Part shown: positions 27,179 to 33,315 of the stretch, one piece after another | Layout of the letters: each line of letters opens with the position of its first letter | Position numbering within the stretch: the stretch's first letter is position 1 | Source: Donghicola sp041224595 | GTDB lineage: Bacteria; Pseudomonadota; Alphaproteobacteria; Rhodobacterales; Rhodobacteraceae | Assembly: GCF_041224595.1 (NCBI RefSeq) | Contig: NZ_JBGFGN010000140.1 | Coordinates: forward strand, 1 to 33,315 | Length of the DNA: 33,315 bases | Direction: 5' to 3' | The notes under the pieces: generated by a model | What the model saw: the letters and a program-made list of their open reading frames with translations, nothing else | Told to the model about the DNA's origin: nothing | The model's database searches: none | Position numbers and translations under genes: made by a program

Positions 27179-28042
27179 TTACTTCGCGCAGGGAATTTCC
27201 GTTACGATCACCTCGGCGCCTTTGCGTTGGCGAATAGTGCAGATCTCTTTTTCCTTAACAACTTCAGCAACTTCGCGCTGCTCGATGCCAAGAAGACGGT
27301 TCTGGTCGACCTCGATTGACTGGGCTACGCTGTCATCCCGGGCACCTAACAATGACAGGCTAAGCGCGCCGGTCGATTGGGCTTGGGCCAATGTCGCAAC
27401 CTGACGGGGGCTGGCGGAAACAGTGACGGTTCGTGCAATCGCGGCGTCAGACGTACTGAAGCTTGTTGTCTGGTCGATTGCAATAATTTGGACCCCGCTC
27501 TCGATCATTTTGGTAAAATCGCCGCTCGCGATACCCAAAGCGTCACCAGCACGGACAGCGCCGGTCCAGTAGACATCCACCCGGTCGCCGGGGCGCAAGA
27601 AGCCCGAGACGCCGCTGGTCACATCCACTTTGATGGTAAACGCACGCATACCCGGGTCGAGCAAAGAGGTCAGGCCGACATCCTCGCCGGGTGCGGTGAC
27701 CTTGGAGGCCATAACGATCTCGTCCTTTTCCATTTTGCGGATCGCGACACGGAGCTCTCCGTCCCCCGCAGGGAAAAGGGTGGCCTCTTCGGTAAAGGCG
27801 GACTCTGGAATGGCTGATTGGGGCCAGTTCACAATCCGCACGTGTTCTTTGGTGATTTTGTCGCCGTAGTCGACCTCTTGGGTCAAGACATAGACGGGGG
27901 CGGTCGGTACGATCTGCGACAGAGCCGCATCTCGTGCTGCGATTTCCGTGCGATAGGCCTGGATGCGATCCTTTGCCATGAATACGGCAAATCCGGCCAG
28001 CGCAACGCCGATGACAAGGACGAGTCCGAAGACCAGACGCAT
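27179..28042 (-). CDS. cpaB: Tad assembly protein CpaB/RcpC
   Basis: CpaB/RcpC is a periplasmic, inner-membrane-anchored protein that works with the secretin. The 287-residue protein has an N-terminal anchor helix (residues 3-22) and a SAF domain (about 50-115), which is the family hallmark. A beta-rich region follows with FLRPGDRVDVYWTG (about 155-168). Two cysteines near the C-terminus (KEICTIRQ and IPCAK) could form a disulfide. AAGAAAGGGAAAG upstream gives a strong ribosome site. Confidence 0.9.
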   Translation of the reverse strand: MRLVFGLVLVIGVALAGFAVFMAKDRIQAYRTEIAARDAALSQIVPTAPVYVLTQEVDYGDKITKEHVRIVNWPQSAIPESAFTEEATLFPAGDGELRVAIRKMEKDEIVMASKVTAPGEDVGLTSLLDPGMRAFTIKVDVTSGVSGFLRPGDRVDVYWTGAVRAGDALGIASGDFTKMIESGVQIIAIDQTTSFSTSDAAIARTVTVSASPRQVATLAQAQSTGALSLSLLGARDDSVAQSIEVDQNRLLGIEQREVAEVVKEKEICTIRQRKGAEVIVTEIPCAK

Positions 28043-28138
28043 AGCTTTCCCTTTCTTTCTGGCTTGGTAACCGCCCCGAGGAAAGCCGGGACAGTTCAGG
28101 CAGAGTGGTTCTCTGCTTCTGGGGTTTGCCGTTTGGCT

Positions 28139-28336
28139 TTAGCTTTCGAAGTTTATAGAGCCGATGTAGCTCGCTATCCCTTCGGTGAGCACCGCGGTAT
28201 TGTTGCTCATCAACATGCCGGTGCCATAAGCAAATCCTGCCAGCATGGTGACGATGACAACCCACTCGACCGAACTCGCCCCCTCTTCGCGATTCGCGAA
28301 ATGTTTGACGTAGTTGAATGCAGTGTGCGTGTGCAC
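28139..28336 (-). CDS. flp: Flp-family type IVb pilin (second copy)
   Basis: This is a 65-residue prepilin. A positively charged leader ends at Gly19; cleavage after it would leave ASSVEWVVIVTM, with Glu at +5 and Trp at +6 in place of the usual Glu-Tyr. The hydrophobic helix spans about 20-44. The start is GTG at 28336, with AGGA about ten bases upstream. It lies after a terminator behind the first pilin, so it is likely expressed at a lower level. The GTG start and the readthrough point to a minor pilin. Confidence 0.85.
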   Translation of the reverse strand: MHTHTAFNYVKHFANREEGASSVEWVVIVTMLAGFAYGTGMLMSNNTAVLTEGIASYIGSINFES

Positions 28337-28393
28337 GTTGCGGTCTTCCTGGGTTTGGAATTGGTTTCGGGCGCATGGCGCCTGATACAGAAA

Positions 28394-28422
28394 GAGGCGC
28401 TCTCGACTGGCGAGAGCGCCTC
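28394..28422 (-). terminator. Terminator after the first Flp pilin gene
   Basis: GAGGCGCTCTCG and CGAGAGCGCCTC form a 12-bp perfect stem with a 5-base loop, followed on the minus strand by TTTCTGT. It begins 26 bases after the pilin stop and probably gives an abundant monocistronic pilin transcript with partial readthrough. Confidence 0.85.
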
Positions 28423-28447
28423 GCGCTAGCTAGGCTAGACCCTCAGA

Positions 28448-28645
28448 TTAGCTGCCTGAGGAAGGTGCCGAGAGGGTGCCGATGAAGGTTCCGGTGCCGG
28501 ATGCCAGGGTTTCGGCGTTGCCGATGATGGTGGTGCCGATCAGGGCGCCAAGGCCAACGGTTGCAGCAGCCAGGACAACCCAGTCTACGGTGACAGCGCC
28601 CGACTCGTCGTTCAGGAAAGCGGCGAAGAATTTGTTCAGTTTCAT
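28448..28645 (-). CDS. flp: Flp-family type IVb pilin (first copy, likely major pilin)
   Basis: This is a 65-residue prepilin. Leader MKLNKFFAAFLNDESG is cleaved after Gly16 to give AVTVDWVVLAAATVG, with Asp at +5 and Trp at +6 instead of Glu-Tyr. The mature helix is followed by a short Ser/Thr/Gly-rich tail. GGAGGGAAC upstream is a strong ribosome site. It is the first gene of the Tad locus and ends in a strong terminator, both expected for the major subunit. Confidence 0.88.
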   Translation of the reverse strand: MKLNKFFAAFLNDESGAVTVDWVVLAAATVGLGALIGTTIIGNAETLASGTGTFIGTLSAPSSGS

Positions 28646-28912
28646 GGTGTTCCCTCCAGAGGATACTCGTGTTGAATTTTTACTTCCGCTTTGCTTCCCT
28701 GACCGGCCTCAGTGTTGGTCAGTTCGTCGCTGCGGATGAGTACATATAGCCCCCTGAATCGGGCGAGAATGCGACCTGTTTAGTTCTATTTACGGGTTTG
28801 GTGTCCTTTTGGGTCTGAAAATACGTAAGTATCTATTTCAAATAGATTCTTTTGTGTGTTTTTCTGTTTGTTGACTGCAGAGTGAGTGCTGGTTTGGTGA
28901 AATCTGTCGGTA
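28646..28912. promoter_or_regulatory. Divergent control region of the Tad locus and the lytic transglycosylase gene
   Basis: This is A/T-rich relative to its neighbours. It contains the perfect palindrome ATCTATTTCAAATAGAT (28831-28847, 8-bp arms, one central base) next to a smaller repeat ATAC-GTAA-GTAT (28821-28832). The promoter for the pilin gene must lie here. I see no clear CtrA site (TTAA-N7-TTAA). The palindrome lies 186 bp from the pilin start and 66 bp from the transglycosylase start. Confidence 0.55.
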
Positions 28913-29824
28913 ATGACACAAACTAATGATAAATATGGCGAAAAGGTCAGGGTCTTGCGCGGTCAACTCCATATGCTTTTGCGGTTTCAGCGGCTTTCTG
29001 GTTGGAAGGTCGCGATTCTGAGTACTCTGATGTTCGCAAGCAGTGCTTTCGCAGATGAAGTCTCTGAAAATTCAGTTGAAAGAACGAATCCCAAGCCCTT
29101 TCCGATCTTTACCTTCAAGTCGGTGAAACCCCCGAAACCCGGCGAAGCGCCGAAAATCGACATACAGATCCCGCTCGACGCGGAGCAAGAAGCTGAAGAA
29201 TCGCCTGCAAGCGCGCCGCCAACAGGACCGCAAGCGCGCTTTGCTTGGTATTGGGAGCAGGTCTCAACCTCGATTGCGGATGCGGATCCGGGCAGGATTG
29301 AAGATGCCTTGGCCGCGTTGCGCGGGCCAAAGGGCGAAGCGGTGCCTGCGCCGCGACTGGCAGCGATTCAGGAGATGGCCGCGCCCTATACACGGACACT
29401 TATGATCGAAACGATTGGGACTCAGGTGTCACCCGCCTTTGCTCTTGCTGTCATGTGGGTGGAATCAACAGGCCGCAAAGACGCAATCAGTTCAGCAGGC
29501 GCGCAGGGCCTCATGCAATTGATCCCAGCCACGGCTGAACGGTTTGGGGTCTCGGATAGCTTCGATCCGATCGAGAATATTCGGGGTGGGGTGAAATATC
29601 TCGATTTCTTACTCAGGACATTCTCGGGGGATCCAGTGCTCGCGCTGGCTGGCTATAACGCTGGCGAAAACGCAGTGCTGCGTGCGCAGGGTATTCCCGA
29701 GTATGACGAGACGCGCGACTACGTGCCCAAGGTTCTCGCGGCTTTCTCTATCGCAAAGGGGTTGTGCAAAACCCCGCCTGTCTATGTCAGCGACGGATGT
29801 GTGTTTCGGTCGTTTGATGAATAG
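28913..29824 (+). CDS. Lytic transglycosylase (SLT domain), exported
   Basis: This is a 303-residue protein. A basic N-terminus and hydrophobic helix (WKVAILSTLMFASSAFA) form a signal peptide ending near residue 48. A proline-rich linker (70-108) precedes the SLT domain (about 155-285). The catalytic glutamate is Glu184 in WVESTGR, followed by GAQGLMQLIPATA and AGYNAGENAV, the family's three motifs. It cleaves peptidoglycan glycan strands. Divergent placement beside the Tad pilin suggests it may open the wall for the pilus; this is inference. The first ATG lacks a good ribosome site; an internal ATG at 28973 is possible and would give a more normal signal peptide. Confidence 0.88.
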   Translation: MTQTNDKYGEKVRVLRGQLHMLLRFQRLSGWKVAILSTLMFASSAFADEVSENSVERTNPKPFPIFTFKSVKPPKPGEAPKIDIQIPLDAEQEAEESPASAPPTGPQARFAWYWEQVSTSIADADPGRIEDALAALRGPKGEAVPAPRLAAIQEMAAPYTRTLMIETIGTQVSPAFALAVMWVESTGRKDAISSAGAQGLMQLIPATAERFGVSDSFDPIENIRGGVKYLDFLLRTFSGDPVLALAGYNAGENAVLRAQGIPEYDETRDYVPKVLAAFSIAKGLCKTPPVYVSDGCVFRSFDE

Positions 29825-29828
29825 GGAT

Positions 29829-29905
29829 CCGCATCATTGCACAGAAATCACGAAGTGCTCACGTTCATGTGCATTGTTTGTGAGTGAGATCGGCCCAAAT
29901 CTAAT
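29829..29905 (+). promoter_or_regulatory. Promoter and operator of the first small exported protein gene
   Basis: CCGCA-TCAT-TGCAC (29829-29842) matches the operator of the two downstream paralogues (GTGCA-N4-TGCAC) at eight of ten defined bases. It lies exactly 31 nt before a -35-like TTGTTT (29874-29879). A -10-like element near 29896-29902 (AAATCTA) follows. The operator starts four bases after the transglycosylase stop. Confidence 0.5.
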
Positions 29906-29964
29906 CTCATAAGCGACGGGCACACCGTCGACGCATAGAGATAGAAACCGAAAGGAACTTTGTT

Positions 29965-30336
29965 ATGAAACGTTTTGTAGCCACTACCGCTGTTGTTCTT
30001 GGTCTTGCCGCACCTGCGTATGCAGCAAACCAACTCGCCGCTGACCTTGGTGTTCCCGCAGATCAGTATTCCACCGCTCAACTGGCCGAGATGCACTTTG
30101 CCCAAGATGAAAATGTAGGCGATAGCAGCGTCTACTTCGGCGGTGAAAGTAATGCCACCGTGTCGTCCAAATCGACTCTGAACCCGACCGCTGAGGCAAT
30201 CTTTGTTTCGCTGGACCGTGAAGACAGCACCGCACTGGACGTCTCGCAGGAACTTGGTTCAACAACCGTATATAGCTCGGCCGTCGTGAATGATCGCGCC
30301 GCTGCGATCTTTGAAGAGATCGATGCAGAAGACTGA
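29965..30336 (+). CDS. Small exported acidic protein, paralogue 1 of 3, unknown function
   Basis: This 123-residue protein has a signal peptide (MKRFVATTAVVLGLAAPAYA) and a mature acidic domain of about 103 residues without cysteine. Visible elements are NQLAADLGVPADQYSTAQLA, AEMHFAQDEN, and two copies of one motif: NPTAEAIFVSLDRED and NDRAAAIFEEIDAED. No known domain is recognised; I have seen similar small proteins only in Rhodobacteraceae. AAGGA precedes the ATG at proper spacing. It has its own promoter and terminator. It is more divergent than paralogues 2 and 3 are from each other. Confidence 0.85.
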   Translation: MKRFVATTAVVLGLAAPAYAANQLAADLGVPADQYSTAQLAEMHFAQDENVGDSSVYFGGESNATVSSKSTLNPTAEAIFVSLDREDSTALDVSQELGSTTVYSSAVVNDRAAAIFEEIDAED

Positions 30337-30360
30337 TCAACAGGTCACTGTCTAATTCAA

Positions 30361-30396
30361 AGGCCCGCCGGTAACTCGGCGGGCCTATTTTGTTTT
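30361..30396 (+). terminator. Terminator of paralogue 1
   Basis: AGGCCCGCCG and CGGCGGGCCT form a 10-bp stem with loop GTAACT, followed by ATTTTGTTTT. Confidence 0.9.
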
Positions 30397-30460
30397 ACCT
30401 TTGGGTCGCGCGTCACCACGCGCCAGCGATTGGTTAGCGAAATCCAGAGAGTTCACCATC

Positions 30461-30475
30461 ATGTGACTGTCACAT
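30461..30475. promoter_or_regulatory. 15-bp perfect palindrome upstream of paralogue 2
   Basis: ATGTGAC-T-GTCACAT lies 7 bp before the shared operator of the second small-protein gene. It resembles half-sites of CRP/FNR-family proteins (TGTGA/TCACA), with a much shorter spacer than the classical CRP site. It is not present upstream of paralogues 1 and 3. Confidence 0.4.
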
Positions 30476-30481
30476 AGGTGT

Positions 30482-30571
30482 GTGCAGTGGTGCACCGATA
30501 TTGCGGATATATCGCGATATCGTGCGTTGAAAGTGAGTGGGATCAGGCGCATATCTAACTCATCCCGAGGC
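30482..30571 (+). promoter_or_regulatory. Promoter and operator of paralogue 2
   Basis: Inverted repeat GTGCA-GTGG-TGCAC (30482-30495), 31 nt spacer, -35-like TTGAAA (30527-30532), 17 nt spacer, and -10-like CATATC (30550-30555). The 22 bases from 30550 to 30571 are identical to those at 31212-31233 in front of paralogue 3. The operator would be centred about 75 bp before transcription start, an activator position. Confidence 0.55.
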
Positions 30572-30619
30572 AAAAAGACCTCGGTAACGAGACAAACGGA
30601 TATTAAAAGGATGTTGAAA

Positions 30620-30988
30620 ATGAAAAGCTTTATCGCAACGACCGCTATCGTACTTGGCCTGGCCGCACCTGCATTTGCTGCAGATCAGCTGGCAGCAGAC
30701 CTGAACGTTTCGGCGGACCAATACACCACCGCACAGTTGGCCGAGCTGCACTTCGCTCAGGATAAGTCTGTTAGTGAGAAGAATGTTTACTTCGGTGCCG
30801 AAACCGCCGCATCGGTGTCTTCGAAGTCGAACCTGAACCCCACCGCCGAAGCGATCTTTGTTTCGTTGGAACTGGAAGAAAATCCCGCTCTGGACGTGGC
30901 TCAGGATGTTGACACCACCACCGTCTACAGCTCGGCCGTTGTAAACGACCGCGCCGCTTCGATCTTCGAAGAACTTGACGCAGAATAA
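30620..30988 (+). CDS. Small exported acidic protein, paralogue 2 of 3, unknown function
   Basis: This 122-residue protein has signal peptide MKSFIATTAIVLGLAAPAFA. The mature part is ADQLAADLNVSADQYTTAQL, then ELHFAQDKS, and the duplicated motif NPTAEAIFVSLELEE and NDRAASIFEELDAE. The start at 30620 is set by AAAAGG at 30605-30610; an in-frame ATG at 30611 is too close to it, and any longer frame would run through the promoter. The 5' half is nearly identical at the DNA level to paralogue 3, whereas the region after residue 45 differs more. It is monocistronic. Confidence 0.85.
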   Translation: MKSFIATTAIVLGLAAPAFAADQLAADLNVSADQYTTAQLAELHFAQDKSVSEKNVYFGAETAASVSSKSNLNPTAEAIFVSLELEENPALDVAQDVDTTTVYSSAVVNDRAASIFEELDAE

Positions 30989-31022
30989 CCTGACATCCGT
31001 CAGTATGCTCTTTCGGGAGCCC

Positions 31023-31055
31023 AAGGCCCACCGGTTCGCCGGTGGGCCTTTTTGC
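31023..31055 (+). terminator. Terminator of paralogue 2
   Basis: AAGGCCCACCGG and CCGGTGGGCCTT form a 12-bp stem with a TTCG tetraloop, followed by TTTGCG. Confidence 0.92.
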
Positions 31056-31143
31056 GTTTGTGGGCAGGTGCGGTGAAGGGCAGTAGGTTAGCCGAACTCC
31101 ACATTGTTCCAAATTTCACCGACATTTTATGCTCACGAAGGGT

Positions 31144-31233
31144 GTGCAATTTTGCACTAATATTACAAATAAATCTCTTTTTCGTGCATTGATGTTTGAG
31201 GAGGGAAGGCCCATATCTAACTCATCCCGAGGC
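31144..31233 (+). promoter_or_regulatory. Promoter and operator of paralogue 3
   Basis: Inverted repeat GTGCA-ATTT-TGCAC (31144-31157; arms extend to GTGCAA/TTGCAC), 31 nt spacer, -35-like TTGATG (31189-31194), 17 nt spacer, -10-like CATATC (31212-31217). Each distance is the same as in front of paralogue 2, including 70 nt from CATATC to the ATG. Confidence 0.55.
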
Positions 31234-31281
31234 GAAATGACCTTGGTAACAACACAAACGAATGTTAGAAGGACGTTGAAA

Positions 31282-31653
31282 ATGAAAAGCTTTATCGCAA
31301 CTACCGCTATCGTACTTGGCCTGACCGCACCTGCATTTGCCGCAGATCAACTGGCCGCAGACCTGAACGTTCCCGCGGACGAATACACCACCGCCCAACT
31401 GGCCGAACTGCACTTCGCGCAAGACAACAATGTAAGTGAACGGAACGTGTATTTTGGTACTGAGAGCGCTGCGACCGTCTCGTCGAAGTCGACCCTGAAC
31501 CCCACCGCCGAGGCGATCTTTGTCTCGCTGGATCGCGAAGACAGCAACGCACAGGATGTCGCCCAAGAGCTTGACACGCGGAGCGTGTACAATTCGGGCG
31601 TAGTGAATGATCGCGCTGCTGCCATCTTCGCTGACATCGACGCCGAAGATTGA
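31282..31653 (+). CDS. Small exported acidic protein, paralogue 3 of 3, unknown function
   Basis: This 123-residue protein has signal peptide MKSFIATTAIVLGLTAPAFA. The mature part is ADQLAADLNVPADEYTTAQL, ELHFAQDNN and the duplicated motif NPTAEAIFVSLDRED and NDRAAAIFADIDAED. AGAAGGA precedes the ATG at 31282; upstream codons in the same frame are promoter sequence. Cysteine-free and acidic, it is probably periplasmic or secreted. No known family is recognised. It is the last of the tandem triplet and ends with its own terminator. Confidence 0.85.
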   Translation: MKSFIATTAIVLGLTAPAFAADQLAADLNVPADEYTTAQLAELHFAQDNNVSERNVYFGTESAATVSSKSTLNPTAEAIFVSLDREDSNAQDVAQELDTRSVYNSGVVNDRAAAIFADIDAED

Positions 31654-31679
31654 TCCTAACCAAGATCTGTAAACAGAGA

Positions 31680-31710
31680 GGGCCCGCCATTGGCGGGCCC
31701 TTCTTCTTTG
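31680..31710 (+). terminator. Terminator of paralogue 3
   Basis: GGGCCCGCC and GGCGGGCCC form a 9-bp stem with loop ATT, followed by TTCTTCTTT. It also faces the end of the convergent CoA-transferase operon. Confidence 0.88.
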
Positions 31711-31726
31711 CTTCAGACTGATGTGA

Positions 31727-32356
31727 TCAGTCTACAATCGTCGCTTCGGTGGCGGCGCGCAGTGCGTCTTCGGTGACGCCCTCTGCGCATTCCACGATCT
31801 TCAGGCCGCCTTCGACCACGTCCAGAACACCTAAGTTGGTGATCACGCGGTCCACAACGCCCTTGCCGGTCAGGGGCAGGGTGCAGGATTTCAGCAGCTT
31901 CGACTCGCCATGCTTGTTGGTGTGGTCCATGACCACGACCACACGGCCCACGCCAGCCACCAAATCCATCGCGCCGCCCATGCCTTTGACCAGCTTGCCG
32001 GGGATCATCCAGTTCGCCAAATCGCCGTTTTCAGCAACTTCCATCGCGCCAAGAATCGCCGCAGCGATCTTGCCGCCGCGGATCATGCCAAAGCTGGTAG
32101 AGCTGTCGAAATAACTGGTTTCGGGCAGCTCGGTGATGGTCTGCTTGCCCGCATTGATCAGGTCGGGGTCTTCGTCACCCTCATACGGGAAGGGGCCCAT
32201 GCCGAGCATGCCGTTTTCCGACTGAAGCATCACGTTGACGCCTTCGGGAATGAAGTTCGGAACCAGCGTCGGGATGCCGATGCCAAGGTTAACATAGGTG
32301 CCGTCTTCCAACTCTTTCGCCGCGCGTGCGGCCATTTGATTGCGATCCCAGGGCAT
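31727..32356 (-). CDS. scoB: 3-oxoacid CoA-transferase subunit B
   Basis: This 209-residue beta subunit of a family I CoA-transferase transfers CoA from succinyl-CoA (or a similar donor) to acetoacetate or another 3-oxoacid. The catalytic glutamate is Glu47 in LQSENGMLG, with NLGIGIPTLVPNF before it and GGAMDLVAGVGRVVVVMDH after. The length fits the separate-subunit form. Its ATG directly abuts the stop of the YCII-like gene (TAAATG), so translation is coupled. AtoA/PcaJ-type substrates are alternatives. Confidence 0.88.
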   Translation of the reverse strand: MPWDRNQMAARAAKELEDGTYVNLGIGIPTLVPNFIPEGVNVMLQSENGMLGMGPFPYEGDEDPDLINAGKQTITELPETSYFDSSTSFGMIRGGKIAAAILGAMEVAENGDLANWMIPGKLVKGMGGAMDLVAGVGRVVVVMDHTNKHGESKLLKSCTLPLTGKGVVDRVITNLGVLDVVEGGLKIVECAEGVTEDALRAATEATIVD

Positions 32357-32668
32357 TTACATCTCCATGATCTGAGCGACTTCGACCGACCCGCCTTCCC
32401 CGATAATGGGGCATTCATTGGCAATCGAGGTGGCTTCGTCGATATTTGCGGCTTCAATAATGGCGTATCCGGACAGCGGGTTTGCGCCGCCATCATCAGA
32501 AATACCAGAGGCCGACACTGTTTTGGATTGGCCCACCGGATTGCCCGGATCGGGCATGGAGGCCTCGTACTTGGTGACCCAAGCGACCCATGCCGCGATC
32601 GAAGCCTGCTCTTCGGCCTCGGTCTCGGGCATTTTGCCGCCGTGGTACCCATAAAGGAATTTGGCCAT
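32357..32668 (-). CDS. YCII-related (YciI/DGPF-type) small protein
   Basis: This 103-residue protein starts MAKFLYGYHGGKMPETEAEE. It shows the YCII-type pattern: a WVAWVTKYEAS helix, SGYAIIEAANIDEATSIA, a CPIIGEGGSVEVAQIMEM end. The family forms a ferredoxin-like dimer; functions are mostly unknown. It is inserted between the A and B subunit genes of the CoA-transferase, one base after subunit A's stop and directly abutting subunit B, so the three are almost certainly cotranslated from one transcript. Confidence 0.8.
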   Translation of the reverse strand: MAKFLYGYHGGKMPETEAEEQASIAAWVAWVTKYEASMPDPGNPVGQSKTVSASGISDDGGANPLSGYAIIEAANIDEATSIANECPIIGEGGSVEVAQIMEM

Positions 32669-32669
32669 A

Positions 32670-33315
32670 TCAGGCCTCCTTCTGACGCACGGTGCGCTGT
32701 TCGATCCGCTTCTCGTGCTCGCCTTGGATCAGGCGGTGCACATAGATGCCGGGCAAGTGGATGTGATCGGGGTCAAGGCTGCCGGTTGGGACGATTTCCT
32801 CGACCTCCATGATGCAGATTTTTCCGCACATTGCCGCGGGCGGGTTGAAGTTGCGGGCGGTCTTGCGGAACACAGCATTGCCGGTCTCGTCCGCTTTCCA
32901 CGCTTTGACGATGGAAATGTCGGCGAAAATGCCTTCTTCCATGATGTATTCTTCGCCGTTGAAGACTTTCACATCCTTGCCCTCGGCAATCACAGTGCCG
33001 ACGCCGGTTTTGGTGTAAAACCCCGGAATGCCAGCGCCGCCAGCGCGCATGCGCTCGGCCAAGGTGCCCTGCGGGTTGAACTCCAGCTCCAGCTCGCCGG
33101 ACAGGTACTGCCGCATGAATTCCGCGTTTTCGCCCACGTAGGACGACATCATCTTCTTGATCTGGCGGGTGTCGAGCAGTTTGCCCAAGCCAAAGCCATC
33201 CACACCGGCGTTGTTCGACGCAACGGTCAGACCTTTGACCCCGCTTTCCACGATCGCATCAATCAGCAGTTCGGGAATCCCGCACAGGCCAAAGCCCCCT
33301 GCCGCGATCAGCATG
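32670..33315 (-). CDS. scoA: 3-oxoacid CoA-transferase subunit A (partial, N-terminus beyond window)
   Basis: These 214 residues of the alpha subunit are visible; the window ends near the family's GGFGLCGIPE CoA-binding segment, which normally lies about 25 residues into the protein. The first Met here is therefore probably internal. The segments GGAGIPGFYTKTGVGT and ARNFNPPAAMCGKICIMEVE are typical of this subunit. It is the first gene of the A-YCII-B operon in the window, read on the minus strand. Confidence 0.88.
   Translation of the reverse strand, partial: MLIAAGGFGLCGIPELLIDAIVESGVKGLTVASNNAGVDGFGLGKLLDTRQIKKMMSSYVGENAEFMRQYLSGELELEFNPQGTLAERMRAGGAGIPGFYTKTGVGTVIAEGKDVKVFNGEEYIMEEGIFADISIVKAWKADETGNAVFRKTARNFNPPAAMCGKICIMEVEEIVPTGSLDPDHIHLPGIYVHRLIQGEHEKRIEQRTVRQKEA

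Noticed and set aside
28646..28912. CtrA binding site for the Tad promoter
   Set aside because: No TTAA-N7-TTAA pair was found; only the unrelated palindrome at 28831 stands out.
29825..31726. CRISPR-like array, because of repeated blocks in the intergenic regions
   Set aside because: The repeats are about 660 bases apart, belong to promoters of paralogous genes, and lack short regular spacers or cas genes.

Overview
The window is typical of an alphaproteobacterium of the Rhodobacteraceae (Roseobacter group). The evidence is moderately high G+C, a complete Tad (tight adherence, Flp pilus) operon of the alphaproteobacterial CpaABCEF/TadBCD type, ruvCAB with alphaproteobacterial spacing, a DUF1127 gene, an FnrL-type box, and a GC-rich intergenic motif I associate with this family. 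Species cannot be told from the sequence alone. No tRNA, rRNA, CRISPR array, insertion sequence, integrase or phage gene was seen. The region looks like stable chromosome.

Layout. 1-4900: the C-terminal tail of an unknown gene; a LysR-type regulator whose N-terminus looks broken; a convergent YeeE/YedE sulfur transporter with an FNR-type box upstream; a cupin with metal-ligand spacing like the small DMSP lyases; an MFS transporter; and prmA. 4900-7700: a shared terminator, a DUF1127 gene, and the ruvC-ruvA-ruvB Holliday-junction operon with a candidate degenerate LexA box. 7700-14250: an aminotransferase related to histidinol-phosphate aminotransferase, valS, a DUF2306 membrane protein, a membrane-anchored LytTR regulator, and pdeM. 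14290-16700: the Lhr-like helicase that partners PdeM in the ligase-associated DNA repair cassette; the ligase and exonuclease are not here.

16730-28650 (minus strand) is the Tad locus. In transcription order it reads: two Flp pilins, cpaB, cpaC (secretin), an OmpA-family lipoprotein, cpaE/tadZ, cpaF/tadA, tadB, tadC, two TadD-like TPR lipoproteins, cpaA (prepilin peptidase), and a winged-helix/AAA+ ATPase of unknown role, closed by a terminator. A strong terminator follows the first pilin, which fits a pilin-rich transcript with readthrough to the machinery. TadE, TadF and TadG are absent. A lytic transglycosylase diverges from the pilin gene across a 17-bp palindrome.

29825-31710 holds the most unusual feature: three tandem paralogous genes for small exported acidic proteins of unknown function. 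Each has its own promoter and terminator. All three share the same promoter architecture, including an inverted repeat (GTGCA-N4-TGCAC or a close variant) exactly 31 nt upstream of the putative -35 element. Each protein also contains an internal duplicated motif. The window closes with a 3-oxoacid CoA-transferase operon (subunit A cut by the window edge) that has a YCII-like gene inserted between the two subunits.
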